Shown here in pieces: positions 7,491-15,722 of a stretch of 58,140 bases of DNA. The notes beneath the pieces are model-generated. The model was not told where the DNA came from, did not search any database, and saw nothing but the letters and a program-made list of their open reading frames with translations. The stretch comes from an uncultured Clostridiaceae bacterium. Lineage in GTDB: Bacteria > Bacillota > Clostridia > TANB77 > CAG-508. The stretch's first letter is position 1; each line of letters opens with the position of its first letter. The position numbers were made by a program, and so were the translations under genes. Location: NCBI GenBank assembly GCA_947642455.1, contig CANRSN010000012.1, forward strand, positions 1 to 58,140, given 5' to 3'.

Positions 7491-7867
7491 TTTATTTTAG
7501 GTTTTGCAATTAAGGAAGCAAGATAACCAAAGAATACTGCAGCGGCTATACCACCACTGGCACTTTTTACACCTCCAACAAAAGCACCAAGTAGACCACT
7601 ATTGTGAACTTCTTCAATAGCCCCTTTAGCGAGATTAGCACCAAAACCAGTAAGAGGAACAGTAGCACCACAGCCAGCAAAATCAATCAAATATTTGTAT
7701 AGTCCAAGTCCTCCAAGAATAGCACCAGTAGTAACAAAGACAACTAAAATTCTAGCAGGAGTGAGTTTTGTTTTATCAATAAGAATTTGACCAACAATAC
7801 AAATAAGACCACCAACAACAAAGCATCTTAGCATCTGCATCCAATCAATAGTTTGTAAAAATTCCAT
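7481..7867 (-). CDS. spoVAE: Stage V sporulation protein AE
   Basis: A 128-residue hydrophobic protein with typical SpoVAE blocks: GGLICIVGQILIDKT, GLYKYLIDFAGCGATVPLTG and FGANLAKGAIEEV. It belongs to the SpoVA channel, which moves Ca-dipicolinic acid into the forespore and out again at germination. It is the last gene of the minus-strand order dodecin-spoVAC-spoVAD-spoVAE. The C-terminus ends KPKIKKQ. A long hairpin (7882-7942) separates it from spoVAD. Confidence 0.92.
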   Translation of the reverse strand: MEFLQTIDWMQMLRCFVVGGLICIVGQILIDKTKLTPARILVVFVTTGAILGGLGLYKYLIDFAGCGATVPLTGFGANLAKGAIEEVHNSGLLGAFVGGVKSASGGIAAAVFFGYLASLIAKPKIKKQ

Positions 7868-7881
7868 AATAAATCCTTTCT

Positions 7882-7942
7882 GAACAATAGGGACGATCCT
7901 TTTTGTTCGGATTCCAAACAGAAAGGATCGTCCCTATTGTTC
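7882..7942. repeat. 21-bp perfect inverted repeat between spoVAD and spoVAE
   Basis: GAACAATAGGGACGATCCTTT (7882-7902) is exactly complementary to 7922-7942, with a 19-nt loop containing GTTCGGATTCC. It could attenuate transcription or stabilise the mRNA between the two spoVA genes. The GGACGATCC/GGATCGTCC core has a loose relative in the 40164 hairpin (GACGAACC). Confidence 0.8.
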
Positions 7943-7960
7943 GGAATCCAAAATATCAAT

Positions 7961-8965
7961 TTAATTTTCTATAGCAATAGCATGAGCTATACCAGGGATA
8001 GATTCTCCTTGTTGGCTACTTGTAGAATTCATTAAAGCACCTGTAGCAATAAGTAAAATCTTATTAATCTTTTTTTCTTGTAATTGTTTATAAAAATAGC
8101 CAGAAAAGACAGTTCCACAACAAGCACATCCACTACCACCAGAGTGTGTATCTTGTTTCAATTTATCGAAAATAAGAACGCCACAATCATTGTAATTACT
8201 ACTAATATTATAACCTTTAGTCTTAGCTAAGTCACTTAAAATGTCTTTCCCAACATATCCTAAGTCACCAGTAACAATGGCATCATAATAACTTGGTTTA
8301 CGACCAGTATCTTCAAAATGAGTAATTAAAGTATCAAAAGCTGCTGGAGCCATTGCAGCTCCCATATTGTTTGCATCTTTTATACCCATATCAACAATTT
8401 TACCAGGTGTAATATGAGTAATATAAGGTCCTTGACCAGTAGCAGATAAAATTGCAGCACCACTTCCTGTAACTGTCCATTGTGATGTTGGAGGTCTTTG
8501 GTTTCCAAGTTCTAGAGGAAATCTAAATTGTTTTTCAGCACTACAAAAATGACTAGAAGTAGCACATAAAACATTTTTGGCAGCCCCACTTTCAATAAAA
8601 ACAGAGCCTAAGCACATACTTTCAACAAAAGTAGAGCATGCACCAAATACTCCAAAAAATGGAATATTTAATTCTCTTAAACCAAAACTTGAAGAAATAC
8701 ATTGATTTAATAAATCACCTGCAAAGCAAAAATCAATATCATTAGAAGCTATTCCAGATTTTGAAACAGCCATATTAACAGTTTCTTTAATAATTTTACT
8801 TTCAGCTTTTTCCCAAGTTTTTTCGCCCCAGAATTCATCATCTAAACACTGGTCGAAATATTTAGCCATAGGTCCTTGTGCTTCTTTTGGTCCGACTATA
8901 GATGCAGTTTGAACTATAGTAGGAGGAGCATCAAATTTAATAGTTTGTTTACCTAATTTATTCAT
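7961..8965 (-). CDS. spoVAD: Stage V sporulation protein AD
   Basis: Soluble SpoVA component with a thiolase-like fold that binds dipicolinic acid. Recognisable blocks are PPTIVQTASIVGPKEAQGP, FCFAGDLLNQCISSSFGLRE, GACSTFVESMCLGSVFIESG and CACCGTVFSGYFYKQL. It has normal length at about 335 aa. AAGAAAGGA directly abuts one ATG (8977), so the second ATG (8965), 12 nt downstream of that site, is the better start. It lies between spoVAC and spoVAE, as in Bacillus and Clostridium. Confidence 0.95.
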   Translation of the reverse strand: MNKLGKQTIKFDAPPTIVQTASIVGPKEAQGPMAKYFDQCLDDEFWGEKTWEKAESKIIKETVNMAVSKSGIASNDIDFCFAGDLLNQCISSSFGLRELNIPFFGVFGACSTFVESMCLGSVFIESGAAKNVLCATSSHFCSAEKQFRFPLELGNQRPPTSQWTVTGSGAAILSATGQGPYITHITPGKIVDMGIKDANNMGAAMAPAAFDTLITHFEDTGRKPSYYDAIVTGDLGYVGKDILSDLAKTKGYNISSNYNDCGVLIFDKLKQDTHSGGSGCACCGTVFSGYFYKQLQEKKINKILLIATGALMNSTSSQQGESIPGIAHAIAIEN

Positions 8966-9030
8966 AACAAAATTCATTCCTTTCTTGTTTTGTTCTTGTC
9001 AATTGCAGTTACAATTCACAAATTGTAAAA

Positions 9031-9477
9031 TTATACAAAAAAAGTAGCAATAATTCCAATAATGACAGAAGCAGAAATACCAAACACAAGAACAGGACCC
9101 GCGACTGTAAACATTTTTCCACCTACACCCATAATATAGCCTTCAGACTTATATTCAATAGCTGGTGATACAATTGAATTTGCAAATCCTGTAATAGGTA
9201 TAAGAGATCCAGCTCCTGCAAATTTTCCAATTTTGTTAAAAATATTAAGACCTGTTAAAAAAGCAGCAATTCCTATTAGTACTATAGAAACAACAGTATT
9301 TGAAGCTTGTTGATCTAGTCCATGATATTTACAAAAATAGAATAGAAGTTGACCTATTGAACAAATAAGACCTCCAACCCAAAATGCGTTAAAACAGTTT
9401 TTTAAAATTGGTGAATTTGGGGATTTTTTGTCAACATATTTGCTATATTTTTCCTGAGTATCTAAAGGATTATCCAT
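9031..9477 (-). CDS. spoVAC: Stage V sporulation protein AC
   Basis: A 148-residue protein with an N-terminal cytoplasmic part (KYSKYVDKKSPNSPILKN) and four or five transmembrane helices. Typical SpoVAC blocks are AFWVGGLICSIGQLL, GAGSLIPITGFANSIVSPAI and FTVAGPVLVFGISASV. SpoVAC is reported to act as the mechanosensitive part of the DPA channel. AAAGGAGGTGTTTTT precedes the ATG. The next gene downstream is spoVAD. Confidence 0.95.
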   Translation of the reverse strand: MDNPLDTQEKYSKYVDKKSPNSPILKNCFNAFWVGGLICSIGQLLFYFCKYHGLDQQASNTVVSIVLIGIAAFLTGLNIFNKIGKFAGAGSLIPITGFANSIVSPAIEYKSEGYIMGVGGKMFTVAGPVLVFGISASVIIGIIATFFV

Positions 9478-9519
9478 AAAAACACCTCCTTTTTTATAAA
9501 ATTAAAATATGCGAACAGA

Positions 9520-9726
9520 TTAATCTCTATCTCTATCAATAACAAAAACTAAGTCTAAATCTACATAGTATTCTGCAATTTTTTTACCAGATACACTTGC
9601 TCTTTGATCTAAAATTTTAACAGAAGATATATAATCAATAGTTTTAGAAACTTCTCCAATAGTTTGTATAATTGCATCTTTCCATGAAACTGTAGAAGAT
9701 CCAGTTACAATAATATGTTTTTCCAT
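9520..9726 (-). CDS. Dodecin family flavin-binding protein
   Basis: A 68-residue protein with the dodecin layout: short strand (EKHIIVTGSSTVSWKDAI), long helix (IQTIGEVSKTIDYISSVKIL), then two strands (SGKKIAEYYVDLDLVFVID). Dodecins form hollow dodecamers that bind flavins or CoA. The SW and the DQ near residue 40 correspond to the usual ligand region. GAAGGGAATGATTATTTT precedes the ATG. It lies 42 bp upstream of spoVAC on the same strand, so co-expression with spoVA is likely. Confidence 0.8.
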   Translation of the reverse strand: MEKHIIVTGSSTVSWKDAIIQTIGEVSKTIDYISSVKILDQRASVSGKKIAEYYVDLDLVFVIDRDRD

Positions 9727-9970
9727 AAAATAATCATTCCCTTCAAAAATATTTACTACAAATATGTTTTCCGAAAATTTTAAAAATATACAAAAAAATG
9801 AAAAAATAACTTCACTAAAAATGTAATATGTGATATAGTAATATAAAAAATGAAATATAATTAAATTAATACATTTGTAAAATGAAATGTGGAAGTATGA
9901 TATTTATTGAATAATAAGAAATATTAATTTAATATATAGATACAAAAGGCAAAAATAAAGGAGTAAATAA

Positions 9971-11656
9971 ATGGAGTCAAAAATGAAAGTAAAAAAAGGT
10001 CCAAATTTTTTTATAAAAGGAATAATTGTAGTATTATTTGTAATAGTAGTAGGAATAATAATAAATGTAGCACCTAACTACATAGATACTCAAATAAAAG
10101 ATAAAATAAACTTAATAGTAAATAATAATAATGTAACATTAAGTTTAAAAAAAGATATATATGTAGATGAAAATGAAGTAATATATTTATCAAAAGAAGA
10201 TATAGAGAATTTCTTTGATGGGAATATATATTATGATGAAAAATATAATCAAATAGTAACAGGTTCAAATACAAAACTAGCAGCATTACCAATAGATAAA
10301 AAAGAAATAGAAGTAAATAGTTCAAAAGTAAGAATACTTGGAGCAGTAACAAAAAATGAAGAAAATTACTATATACCATTTTCAGAACTTGCAAAAATAT
10401 ATAATGTTGAAGTCAAATATATAAGAAAAAACAATGTAGTGGTAATAGAATCTTTAGAAAGAGAAAAAAAGATGGCAAACATTTCGAAGAATTGCCAAAT
10501 AAAATCTTTACCAACAATATTTTCAAGAAGTGTAGAAAATGTGGAACAAGGAAATAATGTAGTAATAGTTCCAACTAACGAAGAATTAGATGGCTGGGTA
10601 AAGGTAAGGACAGAAAGTGGAAAATTAGGCTATACAAAAGAAATAGCAAATACATATATAGTTAGAGAAACAATGAAAGAAGAAAAGCAAATACAAGGAA
10701 AAATAAGTTTAGTTTGGGATTATTACTCAGAATATGCTTCAGCTCCAACAAGAACAGAGCCTATAGCAGGAATAAATGTAGTATCACCATCATTTGCAAT
10801 ATTAAAAGATGAAGGAAAAGGTGAATTAGTAACAAATATAGGTGAGAAAGGACGAGCATATGTAGAATGGGCTCATAGCAATGGTTATAAAGTTTGGCCA
10901 ATGATATCAAATAATTCATATATACAAACAACATCAGACATTTTAAATGATTATAAATTAAGAGAAAAGTTAATAAATAATATAATGGAAATTGTTTCAG
11001 AATACAAACTGGATGGAATCAACATAGATTTTGAAAATATGTATGAGAAAGATAAAAAAATGTTTTCAAGATTTATTATAGAATTAGCACCTAGATTAAA
11101 AGAATATGGAAAAGTATTGACAGTAGATGTCACAGCACCAGATGGTTCAGCAACTTGGTCATTATGTTATGATAGAAATTTAATAGGAAAAGTAGCTGAC
11201 TATGTGGCATTTATGGCATATGACCAATATGGTACATCTTCTAAAAAAGCTGGAACAACAGGTGGATGTGACTGGGTGGAAGTAAATATTAATAAATTCA
11301 TAGGAACACAAGAAGAAGTACCAGCAGAAAAACTTATTTTAGGAATGCCATTATATACAAGGCTTTGGTGGAATACAGCAGATGGTTCAGAAGAAAGTAC
11401 AGCTATCTCAATGAAAAATGTAAATAAATATATTCCAAATGGAGTACAAAAACAATGGGATGATAATCTTAAACAAAATTATGTACAATATGACAAAGAT
11501 GGAAGAACCTATAAAATGTGGATTGAAGATGAACAGTCAGCAATGGCAAGGTTTGAATTAATGAAAAAGTATAACTTAGCAGGGGCAGCATATTGGCAAA
11601 AAGGATATGAATATGATGGATATTGGGATTTTGTGAATACATTAATAAATGAATAA
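9971..11656 (+). CDS. Spore-type GH18 glycosidase with SH3-like and Cu-amine-oxidase-N-like domains
   Basis: Membrane-anchored or secreted enzyme of 561 aa. A single TM helix is at about 15-32. A copper-amine-oxidase-N-like domain follows (NNNNVTLSLKKDIYVDENEV... YYIPFSELAKIY), then an SH3-like stretch (about 165-225, with DGWVKVRTESGKLGYTK). A GH18 domain starts at about 245. The catalytic signature is DGINIDFEN (about 347-355), with Glu as the proton donor. This is the YaaH/SleL branch, which has DGxNIDFE in place of DGxDIDWE and cuts spore cortex muramic-delta-lactam peptidoglycan. AAAGGAG lies 7 nt before the start. Confidence 0.85.
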   Translation: MESKMKVKKGPNFFIKGIIVVLFVIVVGIIINVAPNYIDTQIKDKINLIVNNNNVTLSLKKDIYVDENEVIYLSKEDIENFFDGNIYYDEKYNQIVTGSNTKLAALPIDKKEIEVNSSKVRILGAVTKNEENYYIPFSELAKIYNVEVKYIRKNNVVVIESLEREKKMANISKNCQIKSLPTIFSRSVENVEQGNNVVIVPTNEELDGWVKVRTESGKLGYTKEIANTYIVRETMKEEKQIQGKISLVWDYYSEYASAPTRTEPIAGINVVSPSFAILKDEGKGELVTNIGEKGRAYVEWAHSNGYKVWPMISNNSYIQTTSDILNDYKLREKLINNIMEIVSEYKLDGINIDFENMYEKDKKMFSRFIIELAPRLKEYGKVLTVDVTAPDGSATWSLCYDRNLIGKVADYVAFMAYDQYGTSSKKAGTTGGCDWVEVNINKFIGTQEEVPAEKLILGMPLYTRLWWNTADGSEESTAISMKNVNKYIPNGVQKQWDDNLKQNYVQYDKDGRTYKMWIEDEQSAMARFELMKKYNLAGAAYWQKGYEYDGYWDFVNTLINE

Positions 11657-11660
11657 AAGA

Positions 11661-11700
11661 TACACCTTTTACATATATATGTGTAAAGGGTGTATTTTTT
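11661..11700 (+). terminator. Rho-independent terminator after the GH18 gene
   Basis: TACACCTTTTACACAT-like arms (TACACCTTTTACA / TGTAAAGGGTGTA) followed by TTTTTT. A partial GGAAAGTATAACA repeat follows at 11708. Confidence 0.85.
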
Positions 11701-11779
11701 ATATACTAGGAAAGTATAACAATATGTACCTTCATAGCAAATAAAACATAGATTTTGCAGATAAAGAGAGGAATGTTTT

Positions 11780-12625
11780 ATGACAATATATATAAAAGAT
11801 TTAGAAAATGAAAAGCTAACTTTTTTGGAAAAGATAAAAGTAAAATTAAGAATCTTGTTAATTAGACAGATAGATGATAATAGAAAGGTGATGCTACTTC
11901 CAAACTTAGAAAATGAGAAAAAGATTATAAAAATAAATAAGAAAATTTCTAAATATCCAAACAGCAAAATAGTTCTATCAAAAAAATTGAAAAAGTATGA
12001 AAATCAAATTGAAAATAATATTATAAAAGGTAAAATAGTACAAAAAGCTATGATACATAAAATTTTGAAATTGGTAACAACTAATTTAAAAACTCAAGAT
12101 ATATACATCTTATCGAAAAAGTATGATTTAGATGTAGTAAAGTTATCACAACAATATATAGAGAAGGTTAAAACGGTTAATATTGTAACAAATGAAATTT
12201 CGAAATATAAAAAATTGGAAGAACAAATTTATAATGAAAAAGGAATTTTAATAACTATAACTAATAATAAGAAGAAAAGTCTGAAAAAAGCAAAATTAAT
12301 AATAAACATGGACTTTAATAATGAAGAAATTAATAAATATAATATTTGTAGAAATTCTATAATAATAAATATTTCAAATAATAAAGTAGATAAAATAACA
12401 GCTTTTGAGGGTATTATTGTTAATAATGTACAAGTAGAATTAGATGAACAGTTAAGAAATCTTTGTATAAATGATGGATTGTATGGATTTTTTGAAAATT
12501 CTGAATTATATGAATCTTTAGTAGGAGAAAAAATACAAAATGATAAAATAAGATTAAAAGAAATTGTAGGCAATAATGGGATAATTAGCTTTAATGAAAT
12601 ACAAAACAAACTAGTATATAAATGA
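11780..12625 (+). CDS. Unknown Lys/Ile-rich protein
   Basis: A 281-residue protein that I do not recognise. It is strongly charged and A/T-driven in composition (Lys, Ile and Asn make up much of it), with no signal peptide or TM helix. The N-terminal half is helical (LEKIKVKLRILLIRQID, KKLKKYENQIENN). The C-terminal half looks alpha/beta (LIINMDFNNEEINKYNICRN, SIIINISNNKVDKITAFEG). GAGAGGAATGTTTT precedes the ATG and a clean terminator follows. A mother-cell or sporulation role is possible from its neighbours only. Confidence 0.55.
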   Translation: MTIYIKDLENEKLTFLEKIKVKLRILLIRQIDDNRKVMLLPNLENEKKIIKINKKISKYPNSKIVLSKKLKKYENQIENNIIKGKIVQKAMIHKILKLVTTNLKTQDIYILSKKYDLDVVKLSQQYIEKVKTVNIVTNEISKYKKLEEQIYNEKGILITITNNKKKSLKKAKLIINMDFNNEEINKYNICRNSIIINISNNKVDKITAFEGIIVNNVQVELDEQLRNLCINDGLYGFFENSELYESLVGEKIQNDKIRLKEIVGNNGIISFNEIQNKLVYK

Positions 12626-12652
12626 AGACAGGAATACACTTCCTGTCTTTAC
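12625..12652 (+). terminator. Hairpin terminator
   Basis: AAGACAGGAA / TTCCTGTCTT with a 5-nt loop, directly after the stop codon. Confidence 0.75.
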
Positions 12653-12705
12653 TATGTAAAGGCAAAAAATACATTCCTGTTTTCAATATATTATAAAATC
12701 AATAA

Positions 12706-12906
12706 CTATTTGTTAGCCATTTGTTTTTCAGCAGTTTCGATTAATTTTCTAACCATGTTACCACCTATTCTACCAGCATCTCTTGAAGATAAGTCTCCAT
12801 TATATCCTTCTTTTAAAGTTACACCAACTTCGCTAGCAACTTCATATTTGAATTTATTTAGAGCTTCTCTTGCTTCTGGAACTACTTTTGTATTAGAATT
12901 TGTCAT
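12706..12906 (-). CDS. Alpha/beta-type small acid-soluble spore protein
   Basis: A 66-residue SASP that coats forespore DNA and protects it from UV and heat. Diagnostic blocks are the germination-protease site in KYEVASEVGVTLK, NGDLSSRDAGRIGGNMVRKL and a C-terminal EKQMANK. The start at 12906 is chosen because AGGAGGTGAAAATA stands just upstream; the GTG three codons earlier is part of that site. Monocistronic, as is usual for sigmaG-controlled SASP genes. A GCATTA ... CTAAATA pair upstream might be a sigmaG promoter, but that is weak. Confidence 0.93.
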   Translation of the reverse strand: MTNSNTKVVPEAREALNKFKYEVASEVGVTLKEGYNGDLSSRDAGRIGGNMVRKLIETAEKQMANK

Positions 12907-13086
12907 TATTTTCACCTCCTAGAATGTGAGTATTTAGTGAGAAAAAACAATTAATGCTTTTTCATTATTATAATGTGCAAAAAAAATAAAAATAAACTGG
13001 AAATTTTTTGTATATTGTAGAAATTGAAAAAAAAATATGATAAAATAAAAAAGTAACAAATATTAGAATCTTAGAAAGGAGTTTCT

Positions 13087-13266
13087 ATGTTTAAATTGAA
13101 TGTGGAAAATATAGAGCCATATTTAGTAGATAGGTTAATCGAGGACATTAACTTAGATGGAGGAAATGCAGAATTACGGAATCAAAAAGAGATACAAGTA
13201 GAAATTCCAAACTTTATAAAAAAAATAAAGTTAATAGCAAGAGTGATGAAAATGAAAGCTAAATAA
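13087..13266 (+). CDS. Small unknown protein (59 aa)
   Basis: A short gene with an excellent ribosome site (GAAAGGAGTTTCT). It encodes MFKLNVENIEPYLVDRLIED followed by INLDGGNAELRNQKEIQVEI and a basic amphipathic end (FIKKIKLIARVMKMKAK). I recognise no family. It lies alone between the SASP gene and a GGAAAGTATAACA palindrome, so a sporulation role is possible but unproven. Confidence 0.55.
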   Translation: MFKLNVENIEPYLVDRLIEDINLDGGNAELRNQKEIQVEIPNFIKKIKLIARVMKMKAK

Positions 13267-13306
13267 CATTTATTTGATATCACATGTATTGTTAGGGTAT
13301 TTATAG

Positions 13307-13342
13307 TTAGGAGAGTATAACAGTTTTGTTATACTTTCCTAG
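13307..13342. repeat. Palindrome of the GGAAAGTATAACA family
   Basis: TTAGGAGAGTATAACA / TGTTATACTTTCCTAG around a short centre, then TATATAAAAGTTTTGCTAAA. It is the same palindrome-plus-tail layout as at 5824 and 56811. It follows the 59-aa gene and may terminate it. Confidence 0.65.
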
Positions 13343-13450
13343 TATATAAAAGTTTTGCTAAATGTCAAGCAATTAGATAGAAACAGAGCCAATACAGAGA
13401 TATGTATAAAATAAAAAAAATATCATAATAATAAAATCAAAGGAGAAAAG

Positions 13451-14338
13451 ATGTATAAATTAGTAGCAATCGATTTAGATGGAACACTTCTTAATTCATA
13501 TGGAGAAGTATCAGAAAAAAACAAAATAGCAATTGAAAAGGCAACCCAAAAGGGTGTAAAAGTAATACTTGCATCTGGTAGACCAGTAATGTCAGTAAAA
13601 AATTTAGCAAATGAATTAAAAACTAAAAGTTATATAATATGTGGAAATGGAGCTATTACATATGATATGCAAAAACAAAATATTATATACAATAGGTTTT
13701 TGGAAAAAAGCAAGCTATTACAAATTATAAAAATATGTGAAGAAAATAGTATATATTATAATGTATATACAGAGGACACAATATTAACAAAATCATTAAA
13801 TTATAATATATTATTTTATCATCAAGAAAATGCAAAAAAACCAGATGATAAAAAAACTAATATAATAATAGTAGAAAATATATATAAATATGTAGAGGAA
13901 AATGACAAAAATTATTTAAAAATTACTATATGTGATAATGACAAAATAATATTTGATAGCATAATTAAAAAACTAAGACTAATAAAAGATGTAGATGTAT
14001 TAGATGTAGCACATATGTCAAGAAAGATGATAAAAGATGGTACAGATGATATTGAAATAAACTATTATTATACAGAAATAACAAATAAAAATGTCGATAA
14101 ATGGCAAGCAATTGAAGATTTAATAAATAGGTTACAAATACACAGAAGTGAAGTAATTGCAATAGGAGATAATATAAATGATAAACAGATGGTACAAAAT
14201 GCAGGTTTAGGTGTTATGATGGGTAATAGTGCCCCATATATAAAAGAAATTGCAGATATAGTAGTAGCAGATAATGATAATGATGGTGTAGCAGAAGTAA
14301 TAAATAAGTATATAAATGAAAATATCTACCACGAATAA
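13451..14338 (+). CDS. Cof-type HAD-IIB phosphatase
   Basis: A 295-residue cytosolic phosphatase of the Cof/YidA group. Motif I is IDLDGTLLNSYGEVS (Asp8 nucleophile). Motif II is VKVILASGRPVMSV, the C2 cap spans about 85-200, and the end carries IGDNINDKQMVQNAGLGVMM, the motif IV block for Mg2+. Typical substrates are sugar phosphates or FMN; the specific one cannot be read here. AAAGGAGAAAAG precedes the ATG. Confidence 0.85.
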   Translation: MYKLVAIDLDGTLLNSYGEVSEKNKIAIEKATQKGVKVILASGRPVMSVKNLANELKTKSYIICGNGAITYDMQKQNIIYNRFLEKSKLLQIIKICEENSIYYNVYTEDTILTKSLNYNILFYHQENAKKPDDKKTNIIIVENIYKYVEENDKNYLKITICDNDKIIFDSIIKKLRLIKDVDVLDVAHMSRKMIKDGTDDIEINYYYTEITNKNVDKWQAIEDLINRLQIHRSEVIAIGDNINDKQMVQNAGLGVMMGNSAPYIKEIADIVVADNDNDGVAEVINKYINENIYHE

Positions 14339-14382
14339 ATGATATAAAAAATGCACATAATCAAAATAAGAGGTGTGTATTT

Positions 14383-14532
14383 ATGAAAAAGAAAAGATAT
14401 AATTTTAAGATAAAAGAAGATGCAACTAAATATGGTGAGTTTGTATCTTCTTATTTTGCTTGGTTAACATTAGAACAACAAAAAGAGAATGCAGAAGACT
14501 TAGCAGAAATGACAAAAAAAGAAGATAAATAG
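14383..14532 (+). CDS. Small unknown protein (49 aa)
   Basis: Encodes MKKKRYNFKIKEDATKYGEF, then a hydrophobic patch (VSSYFAWLTLEQ) and an acidic end (KENAEDLAEMTKKEDK). AAGAGGTGTGTATTT gives a good ribosome site. It follows the Cof gene by 44 bp and may be co-transcribed. No family recognised. The stretch 14533-14650 that follows is A-rich and holds nothing else. Confidence 0.45.
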   Translation: MKKKRYNFKIKEDATKYGEFVSSYFAWLTLEQQKENAEDLAEMTKKEDK

Positions 14533-14653
14533 GTGTAAACTAAATTTGGAAAAGAATATATAAAAACAAAAGAAAAAGTGAGAAAAATAATAAAAACAAG
14601 AGAAAACAAGAGGAAATTAAGCTAAAATTAGAAAAAGAAAGCAAAAGAAGAAA

Positions 14654-14681
14654 TTGAAAAAACAAAGAAATATAGTATAAT
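14654..14681 (+). promoter_or_regulatory. SigmaA promoter of the ctsR operon
   Basis: TTGAAA (14654-14659), 16 nt, TATAAT (14676-14681). The CtsR operator begins 9 nt after the -10 box, so bound repressor would cover the transcription start. Confidence 0.75.
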
Positions 14682-14689
14682 TAATCATA

Positions 14690-14713
14690 GGTCAAAGAAA
14701 GTCAAAGTCAAAA
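14690..14713 (+). promoter_or_regulatory. CtsR operator
   Basis: GGTCAAAGAAAGTCAAA (14690-14706) matches the CtsR heptad direct repeat (RGTCAAA-NAN-RGTCAAA). A third partial heptad, GTCAAAA, follows at 14707-14713. It lies just before ctsR itself, indicating autoregulation of the whole operon by heat and protein stress. Confidence 0.85.
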
Positions 14714-14726
14714 AAGGGGAAATAAA

Positions 14727-15173
14727 ATGAGAATTTCAGATATGATAGAAGAATTTATAAAGCAATTATTTACAGAAGAAGATGATTATATAGAAATACA
14801 AAGGAATGATTTGGCTGAGCAATTCAATTGTGTACCATCACAAATAAATTATGTAATATCAACAAGGTTTAAGCCATCACAAGGTTACTATGTAGAAAGC
14901 AAAAGAGGTGGAGGAGGATGTATTAGAATAAAAAAAGTAAATATTACAAAAAGTAATTATCTAATGCATATAATAACAAGCATAGAAGATGTAATATCAA
15001 ATCAAGAAGTAGACATATTCATTAGTAACTTTTTATCATATGGAATTATAAGTAAAGAAGAAGCAAAACTAATAAAGGTAGCAACAAGTGATAATGTGCT
15101 TACAATACCACAGCCTCAGAGAGATGAAATTAGAGCAAATATATTTAAAAATATGTTATTAAATTTAGTATAA
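14727..15173 (+). CDS. ctsR: Heat-shock repressor CtsR
   Basis: A 148-residue DNA-binding repressor of class III heat-shock genes. The winged-helix part (1-70) has DLAEQFNCVPSQINYVISTR and the glycine-rich thermosensing wing RGGGGCIRIKKV. The C-terminal four-helix domain (75-148) ends PQPQRDEIRANIFKNML. First gene of ctsR-mcsA-mcsB-clpC, with its own operator upstream. AAAGGGGAAATAAA precedes the ATG. McsB and ClpCP are expected to inactivate and degrade it in stress. Confidence 0.95.
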   Translation: MRISDMIEEFIKQLFTEEDDYIEIQRNDLAEQFNCVPSQINYVISTRFKPSQGYYVESKRGGGGCIRIKKVNITKSNYLMHIITSIEDVISNQEVDIFISNFLSYGIISKEEAKLIKVATSDNVLTIPQPQRDEIRANIFKNMLLNLV

Positions 15174-15186
15174 AGGAGTGATTTTT

Positions 15187-15705
15187 ATGTTATGTCAAAA
15201 TTGTGGAGAAAATGAAGCAAATATAAAATATACACAAATAATAAATGGAGTAAAGAAGGAAATGTCATTATGTAGCAAATGTGCAAAAGAATTAGGAATA
15301 GAAGACATAAATTTTAATATGCCAATACATTTTTCAAGTTTTTTAGATGATATATTTGAAAAAAATGATTTTATGCCAAATCTATTAGAAAATCCAAAAG
15401 AGCTAACTTGTGAAAATTGCAAAATGAGTTATGATGATTTTCTAAAAGAAGGTAAATTTGGATGTAGCACATGTTATGATACATTTTCCAACAAAATAGA
15501 TGTATTATTGAAAAATATTCAAGGAACGAATAGACATGTTGGGAGAAGTAGCCAAAATAATGAAGAAAATAAAAAGCAAATAGAAGAAAAAAGGCCAAAT
15601 AATAAAGTAGAAGAATTAAAAGAAAGGTTAAAAGTAGAAATACAAGAGGAACGATATGAGGATGCAGCTAAAACAAGAGATGAAATAAAAAAACTAGAAA
15701 ATTAG
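15187..15705 (+). CDS. mcsA: Protein-arginine kinase activator McsA
   Basis: A 172-residue zinc protein with four CxxC pairs (CQNCGENEA, CSKCAKELG, CENCKMSY, CSTCYDTF). A C-terminal UVR motif follows (VEELKERLKVEIQEERYEDA, then AKTRDEIKKLE). It activates McsB and links it to ClpC. The start at 15187 gives MLCQNCGE with AAAGGAG at proper distance; the GTG nine bases earlier lies in the ribosome site. It is 13 bp after ctsR and 17 bp before mcsB. Confidence 0.93.
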   Translation: MLCQNCGENEANIKYTQIINGVKKEMSLCSKCAKELGIEDINFNMPIHFSSFLDDIFEKNDFMPNLLENPKELTCENCKMSYDDFLKEGKFGCSTCYDTFSNKIDVLLKNIQGTNRHVGRSSQNNEENKKQIEEKRPNNKVEELKERLKVEIQEERYEDAAKTRDEIKKLEN

Positions 15706-15722
15706 AAGGAAGGGATTTTATA

